NCBI GenBank assembly: GCA_029964075.1
Contig: CM057135.1
Span: 7,115,001 to 7,179,000, forward strand
Source: Patiria pectinifera
Lineage: Eukaryota > Echinodermata > Asteroidea > Valvatida > Asterinidae
Reading direction: 5' to 3'
Length of the DNA stretch: 64,000 bases
A program made the position numbers and the translations under genes. Numbering within the stretch: the first letter of the stretch is position 1; each line of letters begins with the position of its first letter. Positions 1 through 10,157 of this stretch are shown here, one piece after another. The notes under the pieces are model-generated. The model saw only the letters and a list, made by a program, of their open reading frames with translations. It was not told where the DNA came from and ran no database searches.

Positions 1-223
1 AGATTTCAATTAAAGTGTTTTCAAGATTAACCTTGCAGTAACTAAAGATGCTTAACATTCACCAACAAACTGTGTAATAGAGCCATATAACCATTTGGAA
101 CATTATTGCATAACAATGGTAACGTATTAGTTTCAATGTGATATCTACACAACACCTACTATCCTCTCATTTAGTTTCTGTGGCTTTGCACTGGTCAAAC
201 ATTTCCACAATCCTTTTCCTGTC

Positions 224-2150
224 CTAATCCGATAACCGAAATAAGCGCTTCGACATCGCAGTGCGTTCTGGGGTGCTAATGTGACACGGAACCTTATGCC
301 AAGGTATCCACAGGTCGTCCGATCTTGCAGGCCATTTAAAGTATTCGGGAAACTTGTCACCGCTTCTCATAAAGTGAATGGAAATATCGCCGTCATCGGC
401 CTTCAACTGTGCTGTGCCAATATACCACTTGTTTTCGTACACTACCGCTACCCAGTCATCGGTGTTGTATGTGATCATGACTTTATCTAGTTAGACGCTA
501 CTTTGCTTGCCATCCATATTTTGAGGAAGCTGTCTCATTCAACGCAATATAGCACTTCTCACAGTAGCAAGAATCATTCCTCATAAGCAGGTGGCCTCGT
601 ACTCCAATCACCGAGTCAAGCACAGGCGATGGTTTGGGCACTAGCAACGCAGTCCTCCGTAATAAAGAAGTATTCTATCTTGTTTTCGGACTTCGTGTGG
701 CGTTCTTGGCAAGCCCAAGCAAAAAAGTCATGGGCATCCTGTATTACGGCAGCTGTTCTCTTGACGGCTTCATCTGCTAGACGCTTCACGGTCCCCCATA
801 TGCCATCGCAAGGACCTTTTCCATGTCCTGCCTCAAAATAATCCCACTGGGCTTGAACACCTCTAAACAGCTCACCGTGGTTACAAACAACGCCGAACAC
901 GGTCTTGTTTCTGTGTTGTGCTGTCGGACTGTCTGTCCAGTAATGGACTTGCGATAGATCTGGCACTGCTTCTTTAAGCTTTGGCATCAATGCTGTAATA
1001 ATTGCCAAGATTGTGGATGTTTTATGTGCTCTTTCGTCTGAGACAGCAACAAGGCTTTTATGGACGAGATTACTTTCATCATCTCGATGGTACACTATGA
1101 TTGGGTGAATGGTGACAGAGTCCTGAGCCCAGTAACCACTTTTGACTTTATCCAAAGGAACGCATGTGTAGTTTTCTGCAAAATCCATGTGAACAATGCA
1201 ATGATCTGGAGGCAAATCTTGTCTGCATTTTGACATTGCACGATACTGGTTCTGCACACGAAGGACGTGTAAACGGAACTCCTGAACATCCTTGCTGAAT
1301 CGTGAGCAGAATTCCTCTCTGCTGAGTGATAGTCTTACAAGTTTGGTCTTCTTTCTGCCGTCAGCTGTAACACGAGACCATTGTTCAAACTCCAAGTGAT
1401 CTGCTTGGACAGATCGAAGCAAACCTTGCACGTCTTGCTCACTGTTGTCCTTGATGAACTGATCAGGGTTGGTGGTTGTTACCTGTCGTAGGGCCTTAAG
1501 GGCCTTCAGTTTCAGCGACAAGTTCTGGTGTCTCTGACACAAACAGGTATTGCGAGATGCAAATTCTACCAGCTTGATATGGGGACACAGATTCCTCCCA
1601 ACCCTGTAAAACGCCGATAGAGAAACATGCCGCTTCTTGGGATTTTCTGCAACATACCTAAGATGAAGATTGGCCATGTAATCAGTGAGATATCTTTTTT
1701 GTTTCTTGTCACCACTATCACCCGTTTTACACACGTCTTTCTTTCTTGGCATTATCCTGGAATTGTCGTCCCTTTCCAAAAAAATCTTTAACTTCATTGT
1801 GCAGATATTTCCACAGGGATTTTGTCTGTATCTTGGACCAGGATAGTTTTCCAGTTGCCCTTGCAAGGTTTCGTCGTCCTAAGCCACTTGACTTTTGAAC
1901 CATATACAAGAGCCGATACTTTTTGAGCACCTTGGAGCCCGATACAATGTTATGCAACACACGTCGCTCATATTTAGAAGAGCTGCACTTCAAAAGACTT
2001 GCAAGTTCATCTAGGATAGCATTGGAGAATAACAAGTGTTTCTTCACATGCCTTCTTCTATGCCCATGAATACCTGCGTCCTTCAGCATGGAAAGTGTTT
2101 TGGATCTTGGCGTATTTGATGCATTTGTAAGGTTTAGTGACCATTCAACC
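224..2150 (-). pseudogene. Decayed transposase of an unclassified family, main body
   Basis: Read on the minus strand, three pieces form one protein. Positions 2150-1727 give a basic N-terminal part (TPRSK motif). Positions 1866-616 give the core, and 617-480 plus 478-224 give a Cys-rich segment and a C-terminal domain rich in Trp (DDWVAVVYENKW). The core shows HMDFAENY, YWTDSPTAQ and GHGKGPCDG, a spacing of acidic residues that suggests an RNase H/DDE fold. I recall similar unnamed proteins from many marine invertebrates, but I cannot place the family in a named superfamily. The frame changes near 1790, again just before the TGA at 616-618, and once more after a TAG near 505, so no intact product is possible. 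The N-terminal piece lies beyond an insertion, at 3316-3779. Confidence 0.6.
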
Positions 2151-3328
2151 CTGGTTTGTAAAGGGCCCCCCGGTAAGCTCGCCCCCTCCCAAAAAGCCTT
2201 TTCTTACCGGCCCAGCTACCGCCCCAGGTGGCTAGTCCGGTGGCTGATCAAGAACTCTCCCATCCTGTGGTCTATTGTTTGCAAGTGTTGACACAAGTAA
2301 TCTATCCCACAAAACGCCCGCTTGTGGTTTTCATCCCCCAACGCGAAACAAAGAGCCCCTTCACCGGCACAGATCAAAACCCCTGCCATGCGGTTTGGCA
2401 CACAATGGGACTGTAAATTACTTACCCGCTTGCAAGCATTAATCTCCTGAGCGAAACAATAGAACCCCCATACCAGCGCATGAAGGCTCGTGCTATTGGG
2501 TTTCCCATATATTGCAATACAAATGGGGTTGCAAGCGCAAACATTTTCACTTTTTGAATATTAATACGTTGTGTGTGAAGTTTCTTACTTGCAGACTACA
2601 TTTATTTTGATTTCAACAGCTTTGGGAAGGAATTGATGCCGAGGCGTTTCTGGATCTCGTAGAAAAAAATCCAACCGTGAAAATGTTTACAAGCAATCCT
2701 TTTCAGCCAAGAACTACGAAAAATAGAACAAATTACCCATTGTAATCCCCCAGCCAATGCCATTTTTTAAAGGCCCAAAGTGAGTTTAACTTATCACTCC
2801 TGAATTTACAAAAACATGTAAAGATGTTGGTTTTCGTACGGATTAATGTGAATATCAAGGTCCTTCCTTTATGGGTTTAAAAACAATCAATCTTTTTTTC
2901 CCAGGAGTTTATTTTGAGCTTACGGTGATTTGCACCACCATTTGTAGCTTCAAACTGCACACTTTAATCGTGGCATATAAACACAGGCCCTACTGTAGCT
3001 TTACGGAATCAATCATTATTACCAAAAGTAAGTACATGTGTGTCGAAAACGTTTTACAACAAATCCCCCAACCCAGAATTTTAGGAGGCCAGCAGTGGTA
3101 CTTAAACAGTTCGGTAATCTCTGGCCACAAGTCTGTAATCCGATAAGCAGTCTTTTGTTCTGCTCTGGACGTTCCCCAAGGGGAAATAAACTGATGCGCC
3201 TGACTGACTTCAAAGCTTCAGGTCCTACAGACCTACATACCGGACTAGACTGGACTGAAGACCGGACGAGCTATAGACAGGACGAGGTACCGGGGGGGGG
3301 CGCTTTACAAACCAGGGTTAAATGGTCA
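2138..3328. mobile_element. 1.2 kb inverted-repeat DNA element inserted in the transposase gene
   Basis: The ends at 2138-2174 and 3288-3328 are inverted copies of each other over about 37 bases, with only a few differences. The shared end reads TGACCATTYAACCCTGG, then TTTGTAAAG, a C run and CGGTA. The element interrupts the transposase gene: coding similarity stops on one side near 3316 and resumes at about 2150. No transposase ORF lies inside, so it is non-autonomous. I cannot define the target duplication, so the superfamily is open. Confidence 0.6.
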
Positions 3329-3779
3329 TTATTCCTAATTGGTGTTGAAGACGAACGTTTAGCTTTGAGCAGTCTCTCATTGCGTTTGCGTATTTTTTTG
3401 TTCTGTCAAGTTGCCGCTTGTACTTGTCGTCTTAGTGTTTCGATGGTCTTGTGTGCTCTGTCCAGGCATTTGCTGACTCTTTTCTTCCTACGTGTTGGTC
3501 TGGCAAATGGTATCTTAACAACGAGTTAAAGCATATGAGATGTCAGACATGGCTGAATCATCTGCACTTTCTTCCTGCTCTGCCATGTTCTCAAGGTCGT
3601 CTTGCTCATTCCGTCTTATTTTAGCTAAAGCTTCTTGGACATTTGAACGATGCTTCCGAACTCTCTTGTTCACATTGTGTCACCATTCTGCTCTCTGCTT
3701 CCAGATATGCTTTCTCTCCCCGTTTCTGACGTCTTCTCTCACGATAAGCAGCTGGTATTTCGGCGCGTGTCTTGGCCAT
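3316..3779 (-). pseudogene. N-terminal piece of the same transposase
   Basis: The minus strand from an ATG at 3779 starts MAKTRAEIPAAYRERRRQKR, a highly basic leader. The acidic/basic stretch VRKHRSNVQEALAKIRRNEQ and then IRKRNERLLKAKRSSSTP follow, each in a different frame, so at least two indels separate them. The leader fits the DNA-binding start expected for the core protein at 224-2150. It points into the inserted 1.2 kb element and continues on its far side. Confidence 0.5.
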
Positions 3780-5080
3780 CTTAAAAATGCAGTTGTATGT
3801 CGCACTGTCGCAGAAACTGAAAAGTAATAATGAATATAATCAGATCTTATTAATGTTTGGACATGCAGCAACAAAAACGGCACAATTTGATGCGGTCCGG
3901 AATATTTTTGCTTTTAACGTGATACCATTACTGAAAAGTTTTCGAGTTACAAATGGTTAATCAAAGTTATTGTATAAAGAAAGACATAACACCAGCCATC
4001 CACATTTCCGTAACATACGTTACCGATTGCGTATTATACGTTGCCATTATTTTCAGGTCATTAATGTAATCAAAAACAGTACCTGGAAAACCTGCTCGAT
4101 ATAATCTTGTATTTTAATTACCCAGGTCAACTCCAGTGACATTTTTTTTCAGTATTAGAAAAACGTTTAGAATGTATCCTTCAGAAAGATATGTTGCTGT
4201 CAATAAAATGAAACTTACGTAGTAGAGAACAGGACAGGCACTAGACCAAAAACAAACCCACTCTCCCACCAGACAAACCCTCAGGAGACCGACAGGTACC
4301 AGACCCGACGCTTAATCTCTGATAGATCGGAACACAGACTCACAGCGACTGGTGCGCGAGTCTACATTTGCCTTGACTCTTAAGTGACACTGCACTTCTG
4401 CACTTTGGTTTAGGTAAAAACTTATTCAAATTCAATGGGTCGTGAATCAACCTCGTACCCAGGGTTTCGAGCAGTACGCGCCCACCACTACCTGCTCTCT
4501 CACCCTGGTATTGGATCATTTGCATGTGCAAGATTTTTGCAGACGTATGCAAATGAGGAACAGTCTGGTGCCTGGATATGCGTTACACATTAGCGTTTGT
4601 TTTTGTATGCGGTGTCTGGGGTAAAAACAGAGTCAATTCGTAGCAGCGCGAGCACGGCGTGAGTTACGAAAACACGATTTTTGAAATCAAACTGTTACGA
4701 TCTTATCGAGACAACATGCAGTATCATTTTTCATATTAATATGAGCAAATTGGAAAGGAAATTAGTATTTTTGAGAAGGCGTGGACGAATGATCGCGAAG
4801 AAACGTACTGCACGTTGTGAATATATAGCACCAAGTACACGATAAAAATCCATTACTAGCCAATTGCGGTATCCAATCAGGATACAGGAAGAAAGTTTCC
4901 TATCCAGGGTTTACTATTGGAAACGCGGTTGGAAATAAAGTAATCACTGGGGACGAGGTTGGTCGTGAATTGCTTTTGTTAGTTGGGGGCCGCATGCATA
5001 CAAGCAAACAATGGTTTTGGAATGCATGGGTGTACCATATGTCAGCGTACGTCAGAAGCAAACAATGGTTGCTAATTTTA
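3780..5080. other. Spacer upstream of the decayed transposase
   Basis: AT-rich sequence with no ORF that looks like a protein. It would hold the promoter of the minus-strand transposase gene. I see no clear tandem or inverted repeat. Confidence 0.4.
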
Positions 5081-5085
5081 ATACC

Positions 5086-5093
5086 TATATAAG
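5086..5093 (+). promoter_or_regulatory. Candidate TATA box
   Basis: TATATAAG follows CC and precedes a G-rich start-site-like stretch by about 25-30 bases. The candidate exons at 5781-6012 and the coding exon at 6478 lie downstream on the same strand, so this could be the promoter of the gene in 6478-37320. This is a sequence match only. Confidence 0.25.
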
Positions 5094-5780
5094 TGAGATG
5101 GCCCTTACAACAGACTGCTAGTAGGATATAAGACAGAGTTTAGTGGGATCTGCCTCTACAGCACTGAACGTAATTAAGGAGACGACAATCAACATTACAC
5201 TGACTATATTTTCAAATACGGGGCAGCTAAACTACCAACTCTGTCTTTTTTTTTAACATTTAGTGTGTGCACGTGAATTATGATTCAAAATCAAACTGGC
5301 GCCTGGCGCCGACGTGAAAACATAAGTTTATATTATATTTGGAAGTCGTATGAATGTTTAACCTGCGTTAATATAGATTTATTTATTTCAAGCATCAGGA
5401 AGTCTAGTCTTTAGTTTATGTTTAGGTAGACTTGCTTGCATTGAATAGTTTTAAAAGCAGTTTGTTTATGAATAAGGTATATGATCAATATCCTTATTCA
5501 TGCTAATTGTTCGATTGGGTTTACTACCCGTAGGGAGAACTCTGGTATTTTTTTTTATTACTTAATTATTGATTTTGTTTACCCCTTTTTAGAATTAATT
5601 ATGTGAACCGACAGAACGTGCTCAAGCTTTTGAAGCAGACCCAAGAAATTAAGTTACTTCACTGTTGAAAGGTAAACTGCGTTTTGACTAGATTTTTAGT
5701 TTAAAGTAAGAGAGTGATAAACTTTACAGTAGGTTTTTACTCTTAAACCTATTATTTTTATTTTTTTAAATTTTTTGCAG

Positions 5781-6012
5781 AACTGAAGAAGAAGAACTCT
5801 GACAAGAGGAATTCTGGCAGAGAGGACTACAGAACATCTAACAACCAACACACTCCACACACCACCTTCAAGCACACCGGTAAGCGACGATACGAAACCC
5901 CAGCTGGACCAAGAAACGCAATCTAGACTACGGGGGAGTACTTCATATTGCTCATGCGATTCATGCTAATGAGCGACCATTACAATCCTGGGAAGAGTGG
6001 TTAAAAGACAAT
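5781..6012 (+). other. Candidate upstream exon(s)
   Basis: A long T-rich tract ends in TTTTTTGCAG at 5780. Position 5880 is followed by GTAAGC, and 6012 by GTAAGTATCC. Positions 5783-5880 are open in one frame (Lys/Asn/His-rich). Positions 5884-6012 are open in another, with three Trp residues (ending QSWEEWLKDN before the donor). These could be 5' exons of the gene starting at 6478 or remnants of an older element. I do not recognise either peptide. Confidence 0.3.
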
Positions 6013-6477
6013 GTAAGTATCCAACGGTCTTACGCGAATAAGCTACACGTGATTTCACATTTATTATACGACTATCCCTTGTTTAGGCTATTAGCTCCCC
6101 GCAAAACGCTGTGCGCTGTACGCGGTGGGCTCACGACGCGGATCCGGATTTTTCCACATCAACATCTCGACCGCAAAACACCCCTCAGAAAAATGGACTT
6201 GGACAGGCGTTCCCCATGACGTAAGCGGCTGAAATGTCCAAATAAGGTAGGTGTGACAAGTTTTTCATCTGCTTTTATCAAGCGACTATAACTCTAGAAG
6301 TTGGTGGCGTTGGAAAACGTCAAAACCACTACCATAAAGAGGAATAATTTCTCTTTCATTTCATGGTAATTTACGGAATACTACGGCAGGAGAACGCCTG
6401 TCCCCGATGGTGTAATTATTACCAACTTTGTCCACCAAATTTTGTGTCGAGTGAGCGCACCAGTCGACCAATACGTC
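6013..6477. other. Spacer before the first coding exon
   Basis: Intron-like or promoter-like sequence. GC content rises towards the ATG at 6478. No repeat or ORF of note. Confidence 0.3.
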
Positions 6478-6565
6478 ATGGCCGCCAGCGACTCAGCACT
6501 TCATGCACTAATCGGGTGGGAAAACGATGACATTTCCCGACTTGTGTTTGATTTAAAGTGCCCAG
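6478..6565 (+). CDS. First coding exon of the transposase-like gene completed at 34141
   Basis: An ATG in good context (GTCATGGCC) opens 29 codons, starting MAASDSALHALIGWENDD, and ends at CCCAG|GTATGT in phase 1. The exon at 34141 begins right after TTCTGTTTCAG and is in phase 1, so the join reads on without a stop (CP then EHWKRNSSPS). The 27.6 kb intron between them contains the whole Ngaro element; without it the intron is about 1.2 kb. The phase match is seen directly; use of the join is inferred. Confidence 0.55.
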
Positions 6566-6574
6566 GTATGTGTA

Positions 6575-7239
6575 TTATACTTGGACGCAAATGAGATAAA
6601 GGGGAAACAAATAATCATGGTTCTTTGCTGCAGCCAAAAGCAGCTATTTATTTGACCAAAACTTCTTGAGATAACCAAACGATGGACCATCACTATGGTC
6701 CCTTAAACTTGTTAGTGGGCACACCTGACCCAAACCAATTGGACCTTTACCTTGGTCATCTTTTTTGTGGGCACACCTGACCCGAACCAGTTGGACCTTT
6801 ACCTTGGTCATCTTTTTGTGGGCACACCTGACCCGAACCAGTTGGACCTTTACCTTGGTCATCTTTTAGTGGGCACACCTGACCCAAACCAGTTGGACCT
6901 TTACCTTGGTCATCTTTTGCGGGCACACCTGACCCAAACCAATGGGACCTTAACCTTGGTCATCTTTTAGCGGGCACACCTGACCCAAACCATGGACCTT
7001 ACTTTTGGTCCTAATTTTATTGTGTTTTTAATTCCATGTGATATTAACACAGATGTGCTGTTCGATCGTCGTACGGCTGGATCGAACAATATAATCTCTC
7101 TTGGAACAGCAGGAGAGATTGCAAGTCTGTGTAATTCATAAATCTTTAATTAACATAAAACGTTATTAAACACTACATTCTACAAAAACAGTTTATCAAA
7201 ACAAAATACCATAGCTGTCTGAATCCCGCAAATAAGGCC
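6575..7239 (-). repeat. Ngaro B2 terminal repeat
   Basis: Nearly identical to B1 (7656-8268) but about 52 bases longer, because it holds six rather than five copies of an internal 50 base unit. It forms the 3' end of the element. A 41 base unshared stretch (7240-7280) lies between it and A2. Confidence 0.85.
6715..7013. repeat. 50 bp minisatellite in B2, six copies
   Basis: Units begin with GYGGGCACACCTGACC, continue with an AACCARTTGGACC box and end with CCTTGGTCATC. They start near 6715, 6768, 6819, 6869, 6920 and 6971. The short ORFs across this stretch are products of the repeat, not genes. Confidence 0.9.
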
Positions 7240-7279
7240 GATGCATCCATTAAGGCGGAATGAAGGGGAGGAGGCGGGA

Positions 7280-7656
7280 TGACGAAAAATAGAAGTTTTG
7301 GTCAAGTTTCTTGCTGAAAAGCTGCAACGCAATGACGGCCGCCAAGCCGCGTGGTCTTGGCTAAATACCCAGGCCGTTGGACAGACCTTTCGTCTGATTG
7401 GTCAGGGTAGGATACCATGAATCCTCATTGGTCAATCTAAACCTCACAATCTGCATATCAGCAAAACAAGACCAAATTTGGTAAGGAATTTGTTTCCTTC
7501 GGTTTCTTGCGCAATTGGTCAACGCAATTTCTTCAGATTTCGCAACCAACTCGAGACAAAGGCTGAACGTTGTTTGTTGCGCAACTCAAACGCAACATAA
7601 AAACTTAAAGTGCACCAAGTATAAAGCATTTTATCTTTCAGAGATAAAATCAATTA
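7280..7656 (-). repeat. Ngaro A2 repeat
   Basis: Almost identical to 32560-32937 (A1). Both carry the same 62-codon ORF and, at the outer edge, the stem-loop ATTTTATC-TTTCAGA-GATAAAAT. In A1 the first codons of Gag lie inside the repeat, so A2 carries a copy of the Gag start followed by unrelated codons and a stop. Confidence 0.9.
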
Positions 7657-8268
7657 TACTTGGACGCAAATGAGATAAAGGGGAAACAAATAATCATGGT
7701 TCTTTGCTGCAGCCAAAAGCAGCTATTTATTTGACCAAAACTTCTTGAGATAACCAAACGATGGACCATCACTATGGTCCCTTAAACTTGTTAGTGGGCA
7801 CACCTGACCCAAACCAATTGGACCTTTACCTTGGTCAACCTTTTTTGTGGGCACACCTGACCCGAACCAGTTGGACCTTTACCTTGGTCATCTTTTTGTG
7901 GGCACACCTGACCCGAACCAGTTGGACCTTTACCTTGGTCATCTTTTGCGGGCACACCTGACCCAAACCAATTGGACCTTAACCTTGGTCATCTTTTAGC
8001 GGGCACACCTGACCCAAACCATGGACCTTACTTTTGGTCCTAATTTTATTGTGTTTTTAATTCCATGTGATATTAACACAGATGTGCTGTTCGATCGTCG
8101 TACGGCTGGATCGAACAATATAATCTCTCTTGGAACAGCAGGAGAGATTGCAAGTCTGTGTAATTCATAAATCTTTAATTAACATAAAACGTTATTAAAC
8201 ACTACATTCTACAAAAACAGTTTATCAAAACAAAATACCATAGCTGTCTGAATCCCGCAAATTAGGCC
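7656..8268 (-). repeat. Ngaro B1 repeat
   Basis: Direct copy of B2, abutting A2 exactly. Five minisatellite units start near 7795, 7846, 7898, 7948 and 7999. The unit-number difference from B2 shows the array changes by slippage or unequal exchange. Confidence 0.9.
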
Positions 8269-8370
8269 AAACGCACAGCGTCCCAAGGAAAAGACAGCCC
8301 AACAAGCATGACAAAATTACACTATGAAACAACAGTCATGCGAAAACACTAAACTATAATGTAGGCCACA

Positions 8371-9417
8371 TTACAAAAAGGCAGAAATGGCTTGGCACAG
8401 ATTATCACGGAAAATGCGATTGCCTAGAGGAGACAGATGTACTGCATCAAATGTATAGAGGGCAGACTCAGTCCACTTGAACTGTGGATGGTGTAAATTA
8501 CTAACCCCCATCCAACTACCCTGAGACCGCGCCCAGCGGTTCAACGTACGCCGTTTTTTCTCCATCCCTTTCTGCGACTGAGCCCCGAAATAGTACAGAC
8601 GCGATAATAAATCGGACCAAATCACTGTGGCATGCGGGAATTGCTCGGCACAAGTACGCATTGATAAAACTAATCTTTGTCTGAAGGAAAATTCATCGAC
8701 CGCAATCAAATCGTTAGTTCCCAGATGAATAAGCAGAATTGACGGGGGAGGGCCAGGTATATCTGTCAACAGCTGATGTACATTACCTAGTTGTGCACCA
8801 CTTTGTCCTTGCCACATCACTGTGAGTGGAAGACTTAAAGGGGCTTCCGCCCAACGCACTGTCGAATCTCCCACTATCCATACTGGACCTAGGAACAATC
8901 CGGAATTGTTGTGCAAAAATTCAACGTCAGAATCAGTAATCAAAGATGGTTGGGTTTGAGACCGTGAGTTAGCCGTGAATTCTCCAATACGCATGAAACC
9001 AAAAAACGCACTTAAAATTGCGGCTGAAAACATTTGGGACTCATACAGAGATGAACAAACATGGGGAAGAGACTGCACGATCTGAGTTAGCATGGGTATA
9101 GAAATTGGTAGGCGAGAATCTCGTGAGGGGCGTGCGCGGCGGCAACCCTCAAGTAGTTTGGAAACCAAATAATCTTTCGTTGGGTCAGGCCAACCTTGTA
9201 ACCTGTGTTTGTATCCAACTGCCGATACGTAGGTAGCAATGGTAGATGGGGAAATAGATTGCAATGATAGCCAGGCTATAAACTGCCGGATCTCATACGC
9301 ATTCGCCGGGTTCACCCCTGATAGTCGCTGTTGACGAAACCGACAAAATGATGCCCAACCCGTTTCATATGTTTTATGAGTACCTGGGGCTAATGAAGCG
9401 TCTAACAGCCGGCGCAT
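8371..9417 (-). CDS. Truncated tyrosine recombinase fused to SGNH hydrolase (Ngaro)
   Basis: A 348-codon ORF from an ATG at 9417. Residues 1-100 form the SAM-like core-binding domain of a tyrosine recombinase (SLAPGTHKTYETGW). Residues 105-150 begin the catalytic domain and hold the first catalytic Arg (FFGFMRIGE, R143). The remaining boxes (H-x-x-R and the Tyr nucleophile) are absent: near residue 172 the protein passes straight into an SGNH/GDSL-type hydrolase, with GDS (183-185), HLGTND (231-236) and DAVH (324-327) giving a plausible Ser-Asp-His set. In related elements a full recombinase precedes the hydrolase, so an in-frame deletion is inferred. It lies just downstream of the RNase H ORF, in another frame. 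This copy could not integrate by itself. Confidence 0.8.
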   Translation of the reverse strand: MRRLLDASLAPGTHKTYETGWASFCRFRQQRLSGVNPANAYEIRQFIAWLSLQSISPSTIATYVSAVGYKHRLQGWPDPTKDYLVSKLLEGCRRARPSRDSRLPISIPMLTQIVQSLPHVCSSLYESQMFSAAILSAFFGFMRIGEFTANSRSQTQPSLITDSDVEFLHNNSGLFLGPVWIVGDSTVRWAEAPLSLPLTVMWQGQSGAQLGNVHQLLTDIPGPPPSILLIHLGTNDLIAVDEFSFRQRLVLSMRTCAEQFPHATVIWSDLLSRLYYFGAQSQKGMEKKRRTLNRWARSQGSWMGVSNLHHPQFKWTESALYTFDAVHLSPLGNRIFRDNLCQAISAFL

Positions 9418-9425
9418 TTCAATCT

Positions 9426-9869
9426 CTACCAGACCGCAGGAAGATGAGGTAACGGAGTTGGGATCGGGTCTGCTTGTGGGGCCAGTTCGCGGAAACGGGA
9501 CATCTGGAAACGGGATAGAGAGTCAGCAATTTCATTGTGTACCCCGGGCACATGCACGGCTTTGAAAACAATATTAAACTTCAGGCATTCTAGAACAAGT
9601 AGACGCACCAGATGCATAATCCGTGGGCAGGGAGTTGATTGCTTGTTAATAATATGGACAACGGCCATATTGTCAGTGTTAAACCGCAGCTTGCGGTTCC
9701 GAAAACTAGACGCCCAACCAAGGATAGCTACCACTATGGGAAAGAGTTCGAGCAATGCAATGGATGGCGGGTGGGTTAATAAATCTGAGGACCACTGACC
9801 TTGCATCCATTTCCCATCAAAATACGCACCAAAACCTATACTAGCGGCCGCGTCAGTGTACAAAGCAAG
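9426..9869 (-). pseudogene. Ngaro RNase H domain, cut by the CACTA insertion
   Basis: The minus strand from the insertion edge reads ALYTDAAASIGFGAYF (first Asp), then LLELFP (Glu), NTDNMAVVHIIN (Asp) and VPGVHNEIADSLSRFQ (final Asp region). This is the RNase H order typical of DIRS/Ngaro polyproteins. The first codons of the apparent ORF (9893-9870) belong to the transposon end. The upstream part of the same protein continues at 28677-29028 after the insert. The ORF stops at 9426, where the recombinase frame takes over one base off, which may be normal for the element or a frameshift. Confidence 0.8.
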
Positions 9870-9899
9870 CACTGTAAAAACTGTGTTAAGCAATTAAAC

Positions 9900-10020
9900 A
9901 CAATCAAACAATCTAAACATGTCCAATTCCTAAACAGCATCAAATTCGTGTTTAATTCCTAAACAGACAGTATTTATATCCTAAACATCAACACCCGAAT
10001 TCACTTTCTAAACATTATTG
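9900..10020. repeat. Left subterminal TCTAAACA-like repeats
   Basis: Several copies of the word CTAAACA (TCTAAACATG, TCCTAAACAG, TCTAAACATT) spaced 20-35 bases apart. The same word recurs densely at the right end. In CACTA elements such subterminal repeats bind the element's own DNA-binding protein; that role is inferred here. Confidence 0.65.
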
Positions 10021-10102
10021 CGCGATCCCGTTGTGCTGATTGGCTCCCGGTGGTCATGTGACATGTGCGGCGCAAAACGGCAAAAAGTGAAGCTTCACCG
10101 AC

Positions 10103-10111
10103 GCCATCTTG
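10103..10111 (+). promoter_or_regulatory. YY1-like promoter motif before SAM-gene exon 1
   Basis: GCCATCTTG lies 47 bases upstream of the ATG at 10158 in a locally GC-rich stretch. This motif often marks start sites of TATA-less animal promoters. An E-box-like CATGTGAC lies near 10055. Motif match only. Confidence 0.35.
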
Positions 10112-10157
10112 TTTGAGCGCAGCTAGCTAGCTAGGGAGGGTCATCGGCGCCTCCTCG

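Noticed and set aside
6644..6970. Short repetitive ORFs on both strands in the Ngaro B repeats
   Set aside because: They follow the 50 bp minisatellite and appear in both strands; not protein genes.
7361..7549. 62-codon ORF found identically at 32642-32830
   Set aside because: Identity is explained by the A1/A2 direct repeat; no independent sign of coding.
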